Made by a program: the position numbers and the translations under genes
Notes under the pieces: model-generated
The model's input: the letters and a program-made list of their open reading frames with translations, nothing else
The model's database searches: none
What the model was told of the DNA's origin: nothing
Shown here: positions 46,872 through 59,149 of the stretch, piece by piece
Layout of the letters: every line of letters begins with the position of its first letter
Numbering within the stretch: position 1 is the stretch's first letter
Origin: Chondrosia reniformis
Lineage: Eukaryota; Porifera; Demospongiae; Chondrillida; Chondrillidae
Direction: 5' to 3'
Assembly (NCBI GenBank): GCA_947172415.1
Contig: OX359192.1
Span: 1,614,501 to 1,678,500 of the forward strand
DNA length: 64,000 bases

Positions 46872-49800
46872 ATGGCTTTGTGTCAAGCTTGTAGAGAAGG
46901 AGATCTATCTTCTACACAGCTACTTATCGAAGAAAGACATGATCTTGAAGAGACGATAGAATACAAAAATCCACAGTTGGGAGTACGCCTTGTATTCTTT
47001 GAGAGTATACTAGAGTGTACTCCTCTACAAATCGCGTCCTCCGAAGGACATCTCGCTATAGTCAAAAAACTTATTATCGCTGGAGCGAACATTCACGCAA
47101 AGGATCCCGACTATGGAGTAACTGTTTTACACTTTGCGTGTTGTAGTGGTCACCTCGATGTAGTTGTGATCCTCCTGGATAGCGGGTGTGAAGTGAATGA
47201 ACCGAGTGATGACAACGATGTCACACCATTAATGTGTGCGGCTGGTTATGGACATTCTATGATTGTGTCCGTACTACTCCAAAGAGGAGCTGATGTTCAT
47301 CTGAAGACTGAGGTAGAAGGTTTCACTGCTCTGTATTTGGCTTGTCAAGAAGGACACTTACAATGTGCCCAACTCCTGCTAAACAGTGGAAGTAGAGTGA
47401 ATGAACCAGATGGTGACAAATACACTCCATTAATATATGCAGCCAGAAATGGACACCATACCATTATCACAGAACTACTCCAAAGAGGAGCTAATGTTCA
47501 TCTGAAGACTAAGGAAGATGGTTTCACTGCTTTACATTTGGCTTGTCAATACGGACACTTACAATGTGCCCAACTCCTGCTAAACAGTGGAAGTAGAGTG
47601 AATGAACCAAATGCGTGTGAAAGGACTCCATTAGTAACTGCAGCCAATGTTGGACACCATGCCATTATCACAGAACTACTCCAAAGAGGAGCTGATGTTC
47701 ATCTGAAGACTGAAGATGGTTTCACTGCTCTGCATTTTGCTTGTCAAGAAGGACACTTACAATGTGCCCAACTCCTGCTAAACAGTGGAAGTAGAGTGAA
47801 TGAACCAGATGGTGACAAATACACTCCATTAATATATGCAGCCAGAAATGGACACCATGCCATTATCGCTGAACTACTCCAAAGAGGAGCTGATGTTCAT
47901 CTGAAGACTGAGGAAGATGGTTTCACTGCTTTACATTTGGCTTGTCAATACGGACACTTACAATGTGCCCAACTCCTGCTAAACAGTGGAAGTAGAGTGA
48001 ATGAACCAAATGCGTGTGAAAGGACTCCATTAGTAACTGCAGCCAATGTTGGACACCATGCCATTATCACAGAACTACTCCAAAGAGGAGCTAATGTTCA
48101 TCTGAAGACTGAAGATGAAGGTTACACAGCGCTACATTATGCTTGTCAAAAAGGACACTTACAATGTGCCCAGCTCCTGGTAGATGCTGGATCTTCTTTA
48201 AATAATAAGGATTTCCATGGTTATACTCCTCTTGAGTTGGCGAGCAAGTCTTCATCCATTTCTGAAGATAACCTTGCTAAACTCCAAAAACTAGAATCTG
48301 CTAAATCTGGTAAGTCAGTTTGATAGTCAGAATGTATGCGCAGTGATCAACATTATAAAGTTCTCTATTTAGGCATAAACCTGTTGAGCTACGTATGATC
48401 TTAACAGTTCTTATAACTGACTGTGTACTTTATCTTACAGACCCATTTAGATTTCAAATTTGGGTATGATTAATGAACATTTCCTGTTTCCTGTTTTCTT
48501 TATAGCTCCATGGTTAGATGTGTATGAAGATGTCCTACAAAAGGGATCATCAGTTAGGCAGTATGTTATTCACTTCATCACAATGGGTCCTCCTGGAGTT
48601 GGTAAGACATGGCTGAAGAACCTCCTAACTGGCCGGCCGAACAACACCTCCATCCCCAGCACTCCCTGCCTGGCTCCACCTGAAATGTGCATTCCAAAGA
48701 AGGAAATCTTTGTTAACACAGAAGATGACACCTGGACGGTTCTCACTGCCGAGGAAGAATTGAAAGCAGTGGTTCACGAATTTCAAGATATCTTTAACTT
48801 CTCAAAGCAGGGTGAACTTGAGCCAGTGATATCTACAGAACCGCAAATCATCAGAACATCAGCCGTAACAAAAATGACTGCAAAGACTTCAGCAGACACT
48901 GAAAAGGTGAAGTTGCAAGAAGGATTATCTGCTCCATTGGCTGCTCCAATTCACCATCCTAGTCCACAGAAAAGAGGCAAATCAAAGCCAATAGTTTCCT
49001 TCTCTGCTTTGTTCGAGAAGAAGATGCAGAACCTCTTGAAGGAAGTCAAATCCAATCCTCCTGTAAGCCTAGAAGGTCAAAGTGTAATCTACTTCACTGA
49101 TACAGGAGGACAAGCTTCATTCCACGAGATCCATCCAGCCCTCCTCACTGCTCCAGGAGGTATCTACATGTTGGTGTTTAACCTCAAGAATGTTGATGTG
49201 AAGAATAAGGAGAAAAGTCGCCATCAGTTGGACCTAGTGGAGCGTGCACTAAGAAGCATCCACTATTTTACAGTGAGGCCTCATGATATTACGACAGTGG
49301 AACGCTACATGAAGATTTCCAATGAGAGCAGTGTTGCTCCGAAAGTGTTTATAATAGGCACACACAAGGACGAGGTGAAAGAGGATTTAGAAAAAAGAGT
49401 TGCATTAGCTGATGAGGTCATACAAGATATGAAATGTGGAAAGGCATACAGTTGCTACTGTCCCGACTCCATTATCACAGTTGACAACACTCAAGCAGGC
49501 AAGTCAACTAGCGAAATGAAGGAGAATGAAGAATTACTGACTTTACTAAAGAGTACCAAAGACTCTTTGAATAAGATCAGTATAGATATCCCATTAAAAT
49601 GGTGGCTGTTCCATCTTTACATTCGACATGACTTTGAGACCTCTCAACCAAGGGACAAGAAATGGGTTTACCGTTCCAGTGAGTTAGAGGAGAAGGCAAA
49701 GTCCATTGGTATCTGCCCTGATCCAGTGTCTGATAAATCTACATCAGAGTTCTATGCCATGGTGAAGCTGTTTCATCACCTTACATTTTGGGTGAACTTT

Positions 49801-52800
49801 GAACCCCACAGTCCTCACCAGCCACCCCAAGATACTCCATCACTGAGTGACTACATCGTGACACACCCAGCTAGCTTGTACAAGTACATTTCAAAGCTTG
49901 TTAATATTCAAGAGAGAGATAATTTGAAACTATCACATCATGAAAAGGATTTTAAAAGTACTGGTAGATTTACCAAAGCCATTCTCAGCATGTTATCATA
50001 CGACAATGATCAATCATTCCAGTCTCAAGATATCCGACAATGGTTTATCAATCTTCTTATCCACTTGCGTATTGCATCAGAATACCATGAAGAGAAGGAC
50101 GATACAAGACATCCGGATGAACCAACAGAGAAGATTAAAGAGACTTACTACATCATTCCTGCTGCCTTTCCATACAACCAATCAGTCACTGTTCCTGAAT
50201 GTACCACTGTAGATACTCTTAGAGTGACACTGAAGGATTCAGGATTCATTCCGAGTGGTATATACTGCAAGGTAATATGTGACCTTGTCACTCAGCACAA
50301 CGAACATGACCAGAAATGTACTTACAAAGACAAGTGTAACTACAAGTTTCAAGCTCCAACATTCTCTAGATGTACACTGCCCCACACTGGTGGATACAGA
50401 GCTGTTAGCAAGTTCCCTGACTATCCCGGTACAGTGTACCTTACAGAGTCAGCTGATGCTATTCTCATTGATATTACAGTAAGCACAAAGTCACTGAAGA
50501 ACAAGGAAACATCTTACTTGCTTCAAACAGTTCATGAGTTCTGTGCCAAATGGCAACAAGTTGTAAATGAATCCCTTCTGAAGATATGCCATAAAAAATC
50601 ACTTTTGTGGGAAATGGAGTGTCCATTATGTCCAGAAGGTAGTCGTGGCAACACGCACATGGCTAAGCTTGTAGATCATCATGGTACCATTTGGTGCTCA
50701 AAGGAAGAAGAGGGTGTGGCTATTGATGATGATGACAGTGATATCGATCCAGCACAACTGATTTGGTTCAGAGTGCCAACCAATGCAGAGGTTAGTTAAA
50801 CAGTTGTGGTTTTCCTATCTGGTTGTATTTTTAGGTATTTATTACTTATTATTTTGTACTTGTAGATGTCAGTTCATGAGAGGAATGCAAGTATATGGAA
50901 GATATTTAAAAGTAGACAAACAGGTTTGTACTGAATTGATAATTGTAGTACACAGTCACACTATTTGATTTCACTTTTTGTGTACTTTTTCTTTAGATAG
51001 TGATAGCACCCAAAAACGTAGCACTCCAACAGACAGTAATGTGAGTGGTCCTTCTGCAAAAACGTTCAGAATGACCAATGGTAACTGCATATGCACTGTA
51101 TAATACAATACTTACAATGTAATATGTTTGTTTACTGTAAGTAATTGTTGAAAAGAGTAATAAACTGACTGTATATACTTATGTATATGAGAAGCTATAC
51201 CTTGTGTAAGCAAGTCGTACCTCTTGTATTTGTTTATTGTGCCATTCAAAATGTTGGTTAATTCAACTCTAGTTTTTTAGCTGTTCTTATTGTTGCATGT
51301 ATGTATGTACATAGAGACAGTCTGCATGTAAAAATTTGAATCCATTTTATTTAGGAAAAAATCCAGAAGAAATCAAACAGTTCATAAATGACAATTTTGA
51401 AAATCAGCTGAAGCATTGCGACATTAAAAGGATACGTTTTAAGTTAGAAACTGATGGAGTCATAGATACAGATCAAAGACAACAGTTGGATCAGTGTGGC
51501 ACTCAATCTGAGGCTAACTCTGTGTTTAGAGAGATTCTTCTCAATGATCCAACTACACAGACTCTTCTAGCAGCTGCAGATGTACTTGAGACTGCTCCTG
51601 ACACTACTAATATGAACAAGGACTTTGCAAAAGCCATTAGACAGTTCATACAGCCAGAAGGTACATGCAATCCAAAATTCAGAACATTATCAGAGAGGTG
51701 CCCTATTGAAAAAACTAATGAGCCAACCAAAATAGGTAACTACGTACATGCACTGTATACGTACAATACTTACGTAATGTGTTTGTTTAATGGTGATTTT
51801 AAGCAGTATAGCAGAATGACTACATAAAAATGACCTTACTTGGTACGTAGGTGACACTCACCTCGCCAAGCGATTTGCCCTCAAATCTCGCGAGTATAAG
51901 CGTTAATTTCTTTTGGCGCATACCATACATGACATCTATATATATAATTCAGTAGAGTTTGTGTGTTTGTTTCTTTTTTTGTTACCGCGTTACTCCGTCA
52001 TTTCTGGACGAAATGCAGTCTAACTCTCACGGATTATGGAGTATTACTTGGGAAGTTCCTGAAATATTTCATTTACGAAAATTTGCCGCTGCCGAGAAGA
52101 GCATCCAGTCTCAAATTCCCGCAAAGACAATTTTTATCGTTGTTCGTAACCATGTAAATACTTCCATGCTGCACATTTTAACAGTTGTGCAATTACTTAT
52201 CCCAAGGATGTGGAAGTCACTTGCATGCGTGGGAGACGCCGGGGTATAAAGAAGCCCGGGCTTCGATGCTAGTTATACGTACATATTTCACTGCATCCAT
52301 TTTATTGGATTGAAACATACTGGTCATCATGTGCAATGCCAATCACTCAAAGGTGAATACCTATGAGGCAGCTGGATTTTTAGGTTATATTATACAATTT
52401 TACACTATATACGTACCTTCAGATTTGCCTAATATTTAAAAACTTTTTGAATTTTCAAATTTTCTATTATTCAAAGCAATTCCTTATCCTACTGACTTCT
52501 ACTGACTCTTTAGCTCATGAATTGCAGTTGCAGGATCTTTGCTGGATACCCTTTGGAATTAACAGCATTCAAGTTGATACCACCTTGGGTGATACCTGTA
52601 ACTTAGAACCAAATGGAAATGCAATCCAGTTTCATCATGATATTTGGTTAAGAGTAAACCCTGGTAGCTCAGTTAAGAGCTGTACTGAGGTCTGTGTTAA
52701 TTATGGATGTATAATCACTGGACCGTTTGTTTTGCCTGATGGCTACAAGCTTGTCAGTCCAGTGTTGTATCTGGACTTGAAGATGGATTTAATTTGTAAG

Positions 52801-54969
52801 CCAATTGACCTGCACATTCCTCACTGGAGCAGTGACCCTACAAGTGTTAGGTACATTAAAGCTCCTCATGTGCCTAACCCTGAGGGGAAGTATATCTTTC
52901 AGTTGCTGAATTCAGATGTAAATTCAGACACTTTGAAGATGCATTCTCACTTTTGCTTAATTGCCAAAGTCGTAAAGATGGAGATTCCTGAAACATATTA
53001 TTTATCTTGGTGGGAAAATCAGAGAAATGATGATTCCACTTATAGGTATAGAGTAGTTGCCACATTTTCACTTGGATTGTGGATTAAGGTACGTACGTAT
53101 GTATATGCTGGCAGTCATGAATATATCAGATTAACTTGTAATTTATATTTAAGTTCGCTTGTAATTTAGATCCTGAGATGTACATGGAAGGGCTGGAATA
53201 GAGATGTCGATACTCAACTTGAGGAGGTTAATTTTCAATCCTCTATAAAAGCTGTGCTGCCAGAGTGCACTGCATCTATATGTAAACGGGTACGTAATAT
53301 GTACAATAGCATGTACACTCTCTATTTCTTTGATTATCAGTTTGTATATTGATATCCTATTTTTTCGAATACAGAGAAAACTCCTCACTAAGGCAGCAGT
53401 TCGCTATAGAGTTGATGATGCAGACCTTAAATACAAAGTGGAAGAAAGTCTTTACCCCCATTTCATATTCATTTCCAGTCAGATATCTGATGGGGGTAGA
53501 ATGACTGATATGAAATGTGAAATTATTGACGAAGAGGATCAACCTTTAGCAGAATACATCTTTACAACATCTGGTTTGTTCACAGTACATAATATTGAAT
53601 ATAAATGAGCGTCAGCAACAAATGTTAAATGGTTTTGGTATTACATAGTTGTAACTGGAGATCTTCTAATTTATGCGATGAGAAGCGTAACAATTAAATA
53701 ATTAATGTTATCTCTGTGTCAAGTATAAAATAATGATACGATAAGTAGTAAATAGCTGACTTAGAGAGTGTTTAATAGAGAATAATGCTATTCCATACTG
53801 AGGCATCTAAGCTCATCCCCTGATCCATGTTAATACATTGTGTTGTTCTTATATGACCTCTATAATCTTTAGTTGGTTTCTTGTCTTGCATATTATGTAT
53901 TATGTATTTCTATATAGAATTATTAACTGTTAAGGTATTTAACTATAATAGTATATACATGCAAAGACAAAATCTAGGAAAAAATTCAGAAATAATACAG
54001 TTCATAAATGGCCATTTTAAAAATCAACTGAAATATTGCGACATTAAAAGTATTAGGGAATTACGGAAATTAGTGTCGTTTTATGTCATTCTAAAACATT
54101 ATTTTTGTTTATATACACAATCATCATCTTGAGTGTCAGCATACTGTTTAATATTTCAATAAGTTCTATGTAAACTGTTTAATATCATTACTATCTTGAT
54201 TTTGTAGTTTCCAGTGATGACAGAAAATGTCTCACTTCACCAGATGCCAATGAAAGTAACCCTTCTCCAAATGGACATAAAAACTCTGACAACTTTGAGA
54301 AATACCCAAGTAAAAGTAATTTATCTTGTACCTATTTTACAATTTTCAAGTCCCTTATAAATTCTAAAATGCTCAGGATGGGGTATGATGTATGCAACTT
54401 GTGTGGATATGTACTAATTATAGTGTCACTCAAAACTATCAACAGTACTGACTGTATACCTGTATAAATTTCTTTGTATATAGAAGTAGTCAGAAGTGAC
54501 AGGACCACCAAATATGGTAGTAGTGCTGAGGATAAATGGAAAGAAGTTCTCCAAAACAAACACTGGGTGTACCTCCTGAACAATCTAAGAGTTCAGAAGA
54601 TTGCTGACCATCTTTATCAAGGTGTCCAAGGAAGACACTTGCTAACAAATTCACTTTATCAAAATATTTGTGGAGCATCTAATGACAGTGATGCTAACAG
54701 ACTGTACCTCTGTCATCTTAAGGGTTCTGGAGCAGAGAAAGATTTCCGTTGCTTCATCCAGATCCTCCACAACACTTCCAATGATTACCCAATTCATGAA
54801 GAGATTGTTAATACACTAACGAGGGATCTTGATATTGGAGATATTGTAAGTACACATTATCACATGACATATCACATGACAGCCCTTGCTAAAATGTACC
54901 TTTCAAACTAAATGCTTCTTCCTATTGTTTCAACAGGTGGATCAAGCACTAAAGGATTCTTCTCTATGA
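46872..54969 (+). CDS. ROCO-family GTPase: ankyrin repeats, ROC, COR, death-fold, ZU5-like, CARD-like
   Basis: Eleven exons: 46872-48309, 48506-50790, 50866-50923, 50997-51080, 51355-51735, 52514-53088, 53170-53289, 53375-53573, 54208-54309, 54484-54845, 54937-54969; they sum to exactly 1879 codons. Residues 1-479: about 13 ankyrin repeats. ROC: GPPGVGKTW (507-515), FTDTGGQASFHEIHPALL (from 676), VFIIGTHKDEV (760-770). COR-like 840-1085: IPLKWWLFHLYI, DYIVTHPASLYKYISKLV, YYIIPAAFP. Death-fold 1289-1415 (KQFINDNFENQLKHCDIKRI, EANSVFREILLNDP). ZU5-like 1416-1713 (GYKLVSPVLYLD, LHIPHW). CARD-like 1748-1868 (LLNNLRVQKIADHLYQ, LYLCHLKGSGAEKDFRCFI). No kinase. The start is the first ATG; the frame is open above it. 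Exon 3 is the weakest. By family it should be a cytosolic signalling GTPase, perhaps in immunity or cell death; this is inference. A stop at 53608 would end a shorter form. Confidence 0.85.
47319..48117 (+). repeat. Near-identical tandem duplication of four ankyrin repeats
   Basis: A block of about 399 bp (four 33-residue repeats) beginning at GGTTTCACTGCTCTG occurs twice, at about 47319 and 47718, almost identical in DNA. A single-codon difference (EVEG versus E-DG) is seen at the boundary. Confidence 0.9.
51840..52260. other. GC-richer block in ROCO intron 5
   Basis: About 400 bp with more G+C and CpG than its surroundings (CTCGCGAGTATAAGCG, GGAGACGCCGGGGTATAAAG). No recognised product and no family match; possibly an inserted element or an internal promoter. 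Confidence 0.4.
53866..53965 (+). repeat. Locus-internal duplicated segment (pair with 60012-60105)
   Basis: Both copies carry TTAGTTGGTTT, CTTGCATATTATGTATT and ATTTAACTATAATAGTATAT; the second begins the duplicated 3' module. Confidence 0.9.
53966..54060 (+). pseudogene. Decayed copy of the ROCO death-fold exon, 5' half
   Basis: Resembles 51355-51440 (ACAGTTCATAAATGGCCATT, CAACTGAAATATTGCGACAT) but the similarity ends early and no acceptor or full frame follows. It sits in ROCO intron 8. Confidence 0.75.
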
Positions 54970-55085
54970 TCCAGCTCCAGAGACTCTTCTAGCAGCTGCA
55001 GACGTACTTGAGACTGCTCCTGACACTACCAATATGAACAAGAACTTTGCAAAGGCCATTAGACAGTTCATGTCAGAAGGTACAT
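54967..55085 (+). pseudogene. Decayed copy of the ROCO death-fold exon, 3' half
   Basis: Very close to 51540-51660 (GACTCTTCTAGCAGCTGCAG, ACTGCTCCTGACACTAC, GCCATTAGACAGTTCAT). It begins in the last codon of the ROCO gene, so the gene's end was made next to, or by, this duplication. Confidence 0.85.
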
Positions 55086-55204
55086 GAGTTAGTAGACCTA
55101 TATACTTATGTATGTATATACCTTTGTATGTATCTTTATAGTACGCAAACAGGTGTGTACTGAATTGCTGTTGTAGTATACGTACATTCACGCTATTTGT
55201 TTTC

Positions 55205-55350
55205 ACATGTTGTGTACATTTTCTTTAGTTAGTGGTATCAACTAAAACGTCCTACTCCACCAGATACTAAATGAATGTGGTCCTTCTTCAAAAGCTTGAC
55301 AAGGTCATCAGAAAGGTGAAAGGACTAACGAGGAATTAATAATAGGTACA
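55205..55350 (+). pseudogene. Decayed copy of the linker exon
   Basis: TTTTCTTTAGTTAGTGGTAT and the AATGTGGTCCTTCTTCAAA block match the linker exons at 50997, 60210 and 60693, but the reading frame is not kept. Confidence 0.75.
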
Positions 55351-55604
55351 CATTACATACCTATTATGCTATACTAGTACAACACTGAATATGTACATAT
55401 GTATGTATGTGAGTACATATTAGGTTTTGTACTCATACATGCATTGCAATATTATATAGCGAGAAATTTTACAAGTGAAAATTTTCATGAATTTCATGGA
55501 TGGATTGCAAATCATGCATGAGAATATTCTCCATGAACATTGTACATTAGCCCTATACTTATACATTTGTGGTGAACTTATACAAATTCCTTTCATTATT
55601 ATTG

Positions 55605-55800
55605 TAGACATTCCTAACAATCATCAGATAAAGATCAGAAAGTTTCTAAAGATGTTGGTTGACATTTGAAGGACCACTGTAATATGAAATTCCTTTTTCT
55701 ACATTGACCTCCACACAGAAGAAGCTATCTTTGATGAAGAACTATTTAGACCCTTCATTAGAAGACTTGAGATTCTTTCCACAGTGATAAAGAGATCCTG
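55605..55800 (+). pseudogene. Decayed copy of the second death-fold exon
   Basis: Resembles 61346-61600 (AATCATCAGATAAAGATC, AGAAAGTTTCTAAAGATGTT, CATTGACCTCCACAC, GACTTGAGATTCTTTCC) with a frame lost at several places and a large internal deletion. Confidence 0.8.
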
Positions 55801-55959
55801 CATATTTGTACAACTAGCTATAGGAGCTAGCAACCAGGAGTTTTTACATCAAATGTGACTCCATCAGGGGTCAGTTTGTACAAATGGAAATGCTCTATTT
55901 TCATGAGTAAAAAGTTCAAGTGAATTACGTACATACGTAACCAACAAAATTCTGAAACT

Positions 55960-56190
55960 TCAACAATGGGAATTTGCTCCTAACCAGCTAATGATATTCA
56001 TGATTCCTGTGGTTACTATCATTTCATAAATGATATGAGTTCTACTCAATAAAACAGGTTCACAAATACGTATTTTGTAAAAGTTTTAAAATTATTTTAT
56101 TTTTGTCATTTTTTAAAATTTTTAAGACACAATTTTTACTGTAATTTATGTAATAATTGGCATTCACTGATGTTCCATTTTAACTCAATG
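55960..56190 (+). repeat. Duplicated 3' flank of death-fold exon copies
   Basis: Matches 63230-63520, and in part 61695-61760: TAATGATATTCATGATT, CTCAATAAAACAGGTTCACA, AATTTTTACTGTAATTTAT. This shows that whole segments, not only exons, were duplicated. Confidence 0.85.
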
Positions 56191-56374
56191 TACATTAAAT
56201 TTTGGCATACAAAGATAATGTATGGTGAGAGATATATAGGGCAAATTTTAAGTTACATCAAAATTTCAAAAACTCATTGGACATGCTCTATAGGCATCTC
56301 TGAATGTTGACAAAAAGTTACAGCTTCATATCTTTCTGTTTGATAGAGTGACAGCCCTCAATGTACATTTCTTG

Positions 56375-56838
56375 TCACCTCGATTGTATTTTCCAATAGT
56401 ATATACAAGGCTTGCCGGTGCTTAAGCCATTATTTGGATTAAGCACCAGGAGGCCTATAGGAACTGCAAGGTGTCATTTCAAGTCACCTCAATTGCATTT
56501 TCCAGTACAAGGCTCGGTGCTTAAGCCAAAAATTGGATTAAGCACCAGGAGTCCTATAGGAGCTTCAAAATGTAATTTCAAGTCACCTCGATTGCATTTT
56601 CCAAGAGTACAAGACTTGCCGGTGCTTAAGCCATTATTTGGATTAAGCACCAGGAGGCCTATAGGAACTGCAAGGTGTCATTTCAAGTCACCTCAATTGC
56701 ATTTTCCAATACTACAAGGCTTGCCGGTGCTTAAGCCAGAAAGTGGATTAAGCACCAGGAGGCCTATAGGAACTGCAAGGTGTCATTTCAAGTCACCTGG
56801 ATTGCATTTTCCAAGAGTACAAGGCTGCCGGTGCATAT
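56375..56838 (+). repeat. About 104-bp tandem repeat with internal hairpin
   Basis: Four full units and partial ends, spaced 99-105 bp. Each unit has GGTGCTTAA ... TTAAGCACC able to pair as a hairpin, then AGGCCTATAGGA and a CATTTCAAGTCACCT block. The repeat happens to stay open for 146 codons but has no ATG start. Confidence 0.9.
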
Positions 56839-56842
56839 ATAT

Positions 56843-58655
56843 ATGTATCTAAAACTCTATGTCAGTATTCACAGAGATATATGAAAGGTTTACAATGAGT
56901 TTTGCAAATTTTCATATCTACTCAAATTTGCCATATCTCTTACCATACATTAACTTCGTATAGCTGTAATTCAAAGTACATTAAGTACTATAACTCTTCC
57001 GTATAGAGAGATATGTATCTAAAACTCTAGCTCAGTATTCACAGAGATGTATGAAAGGTTTCCAATGAGTTTTGCAAGTTTTCATATCTACTCAAATTTG
57101 CCATATCTCTTACCATACATTAACTTCGTATAGCAGTAATTCATAGTACATTAAGTGCTGGAACTCTTCCGAATGGAGAGATATATATCTAAAACTCTAG
57201 CTCAGTATTGACAGAGATGTATGAATGAGTTTTGCAAATTTTCATATCTACTCAAATTTGCCCTATCTCTCACCATACATTAACTTCGTATAACAGTAAT
57301 TCAAGTACATTAAGTGCTGTAACTCTGCCAAATGAAAAGATATGTATCTAAAACTTTAGATCTAGCTCAGTATTCACAGAGATGTATGAAAGATTTCCAA
57401 AGAGTTTTGCAAATTTTCATATATACTTAAATTTGCCCTATCTCCCACCATACATTAACTTCCTATAGCAATAATTAAAAGTACATTAATGGCTGTAACT
57501 TTGTCAAATGAAGGGATATGGATCTCAAACTCTATCTCAGTATTCACATAGGTGTATGAAAGGTTTCCAATGAGTTTTGCAAAGTTTCATATCAACTCAA
57601 ATTTGCCCTATCTCTCACCATATGTACTTTAATTTTGTATAGAAGTTATTTAAAGTACATTAAGTGCTGCAACTCTTCCAAATGGAAAGACATGAATCTG
57701 AAACTCTATGTCAGTATTCACAGAGGTGTATGAAAGGTTTGCAATGAGTTTTGCAAATTTTCATATCTACTCAAATTTGCATGCCCTATCTCTCTCCATA
57801 CATAAATATCGTATAGCGATTATTTAAAGTACATTTATGGCTGTAACTTTGTGAAATGAAGAGATATGGATTTCAAACTCTATCTCAATATTCACAGAGA
57901 TATATGAAAGGTTTACAATGAGTTTTGCAAATTTTGATATCTACTCAATTTTGCCTTATCTCTCACCATACATTAACTTCCTATAGCAATAATTTACAGT
58001 ACATTTATGGCTGTAACTTTGTCAAATGAAGAGATATGGATCTCAAACTCTATGTTTGTATTCACAGAGATGTATGAAAGGTTTCCAATGAGTTTCGCAA
58101 ATTTTCATATCTACTCAAATTTGCCATATCTCTCACCATACATTAACTTCCTATAGCAATAATTTACAGTACATTTATGGCTGTAACTTTGTCAAATGAA
58201 GAGATATGGATCTCAAACTCTATGTTTGTATTCACAGAGATGTATGAAAGGTTTCCAATGAGTTTCGCAAATTTTCATATCTACTCAAATTTGCCATATC
58301 TCTCACCATACATTAACTTCCTATAGCAATAATTTACAGTACATTTATGGCTGTAACTTTGTCAAATGAAGAGATATGGATCTCAAACTCTGTGTCAGTA
58401 TTCACAGAGATGTATGAAAGGTTTACAATGAGTTTTGCAAATTTTCATATCTACTCAAATTTGCCCATCTCCCACCATACATTAACTTCGTATAGCAGTA
58501 ATTCAAAGTACATTAAGTGCTGTAACTCTTCCAAATGGAGAGATATGTATCTAAAACTCTAGCTCAGTGTTCACAGAGATGTATGAAAGGTTTTCAATGA
58601 GTTTTGCAAATTTTCATACTTAAATTTGCCCATCTCCCACCATATATTAACTAAC
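56843..58655 (+). repeat. About 170-bp satellite-like tandem array, 11 units
   Basis: Units are marked by CACAGAGATGTATGAAAGGT, ATGAGTTTTGCAAATTTTCA and ACCATACATTAACTTC, average period about 171 bp. Two neighbouring units (58031 and 58201) are identical over 170 bp, while the outer ones are diverged. Confidence 0.95.
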
Positions 58656-58844
58656 CCTAATTGCGTAATACTATAAATGGCCGACCTCGAGTAAGTGTAA
58701 AAGTGAAAATGTGGTACTGTATATATTTCTGAAAAAATACAAATCTTTGAAAGATTTCTTATACACATGGATATGCACTGTGTAGTACTTGATTGTTGTT
58801 GAAGCAGTATCTATCCACATATATTATATGGATGTTGGGGGGTG

Positions 58845-59145
58845 CTGGTGGCCTGGAAGCTAGGAGCAAAAGATTAAAAGCCAAGACACAATGGGATGGC
58901 CTGAGCTCACCACCAGGGCAGAGAAGAAAAAAAGAAAGAAAGAAAGAAAAGTGGCACCCCTTACCATCAACATCTGCCCAAACTGATTACTGACTGATTA
59001 ACTATTAACTGATCTGTGTATATGTGTGTATGTGTTGATATTTACTTTAATTTCTGTACGTTAAAACTGGGCCCCATGAAAAGTAGCCCCTGGCTAATTG
59101 GGTATCCCAGTATAAATAAGATAAGTAAAGTAAAGTAAAGTCGGT
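58845..59145 (+). mobile_element. Probable 3' end of a non-LTR retrotransposon
   Basis: Low confidence. A short frame ending at 58993 (AKTQWDGLSSPPGQRRKKER) is followed by a noncoding tail with GGGTATCCCAGTATAAATAA and a simple AAGTA-type tail, the layout of many LINE 3' ends. No reverse transcriptase is present in the window. Confidence 0.4.
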
Positions 59146-59149
59146 AAAG

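Noticed and set aside
50866-50923. Treating ROCO exon 3 as noncoding because related sequence near 60480 is intronic
   Set aside because: Exon 2 ends in phase 0 and the linker exon needs phase 1; this 58-nt exon with valid sites is the only fit found, so it was kept at lower certainty.
56412-56852. A 146-codon open frame with 34-36 residue repeats
   Set aside because: It has no ATG, it is simply a tandem DNA repeat whose period is nearly divisible by three, and no splice signals or family match support coding.
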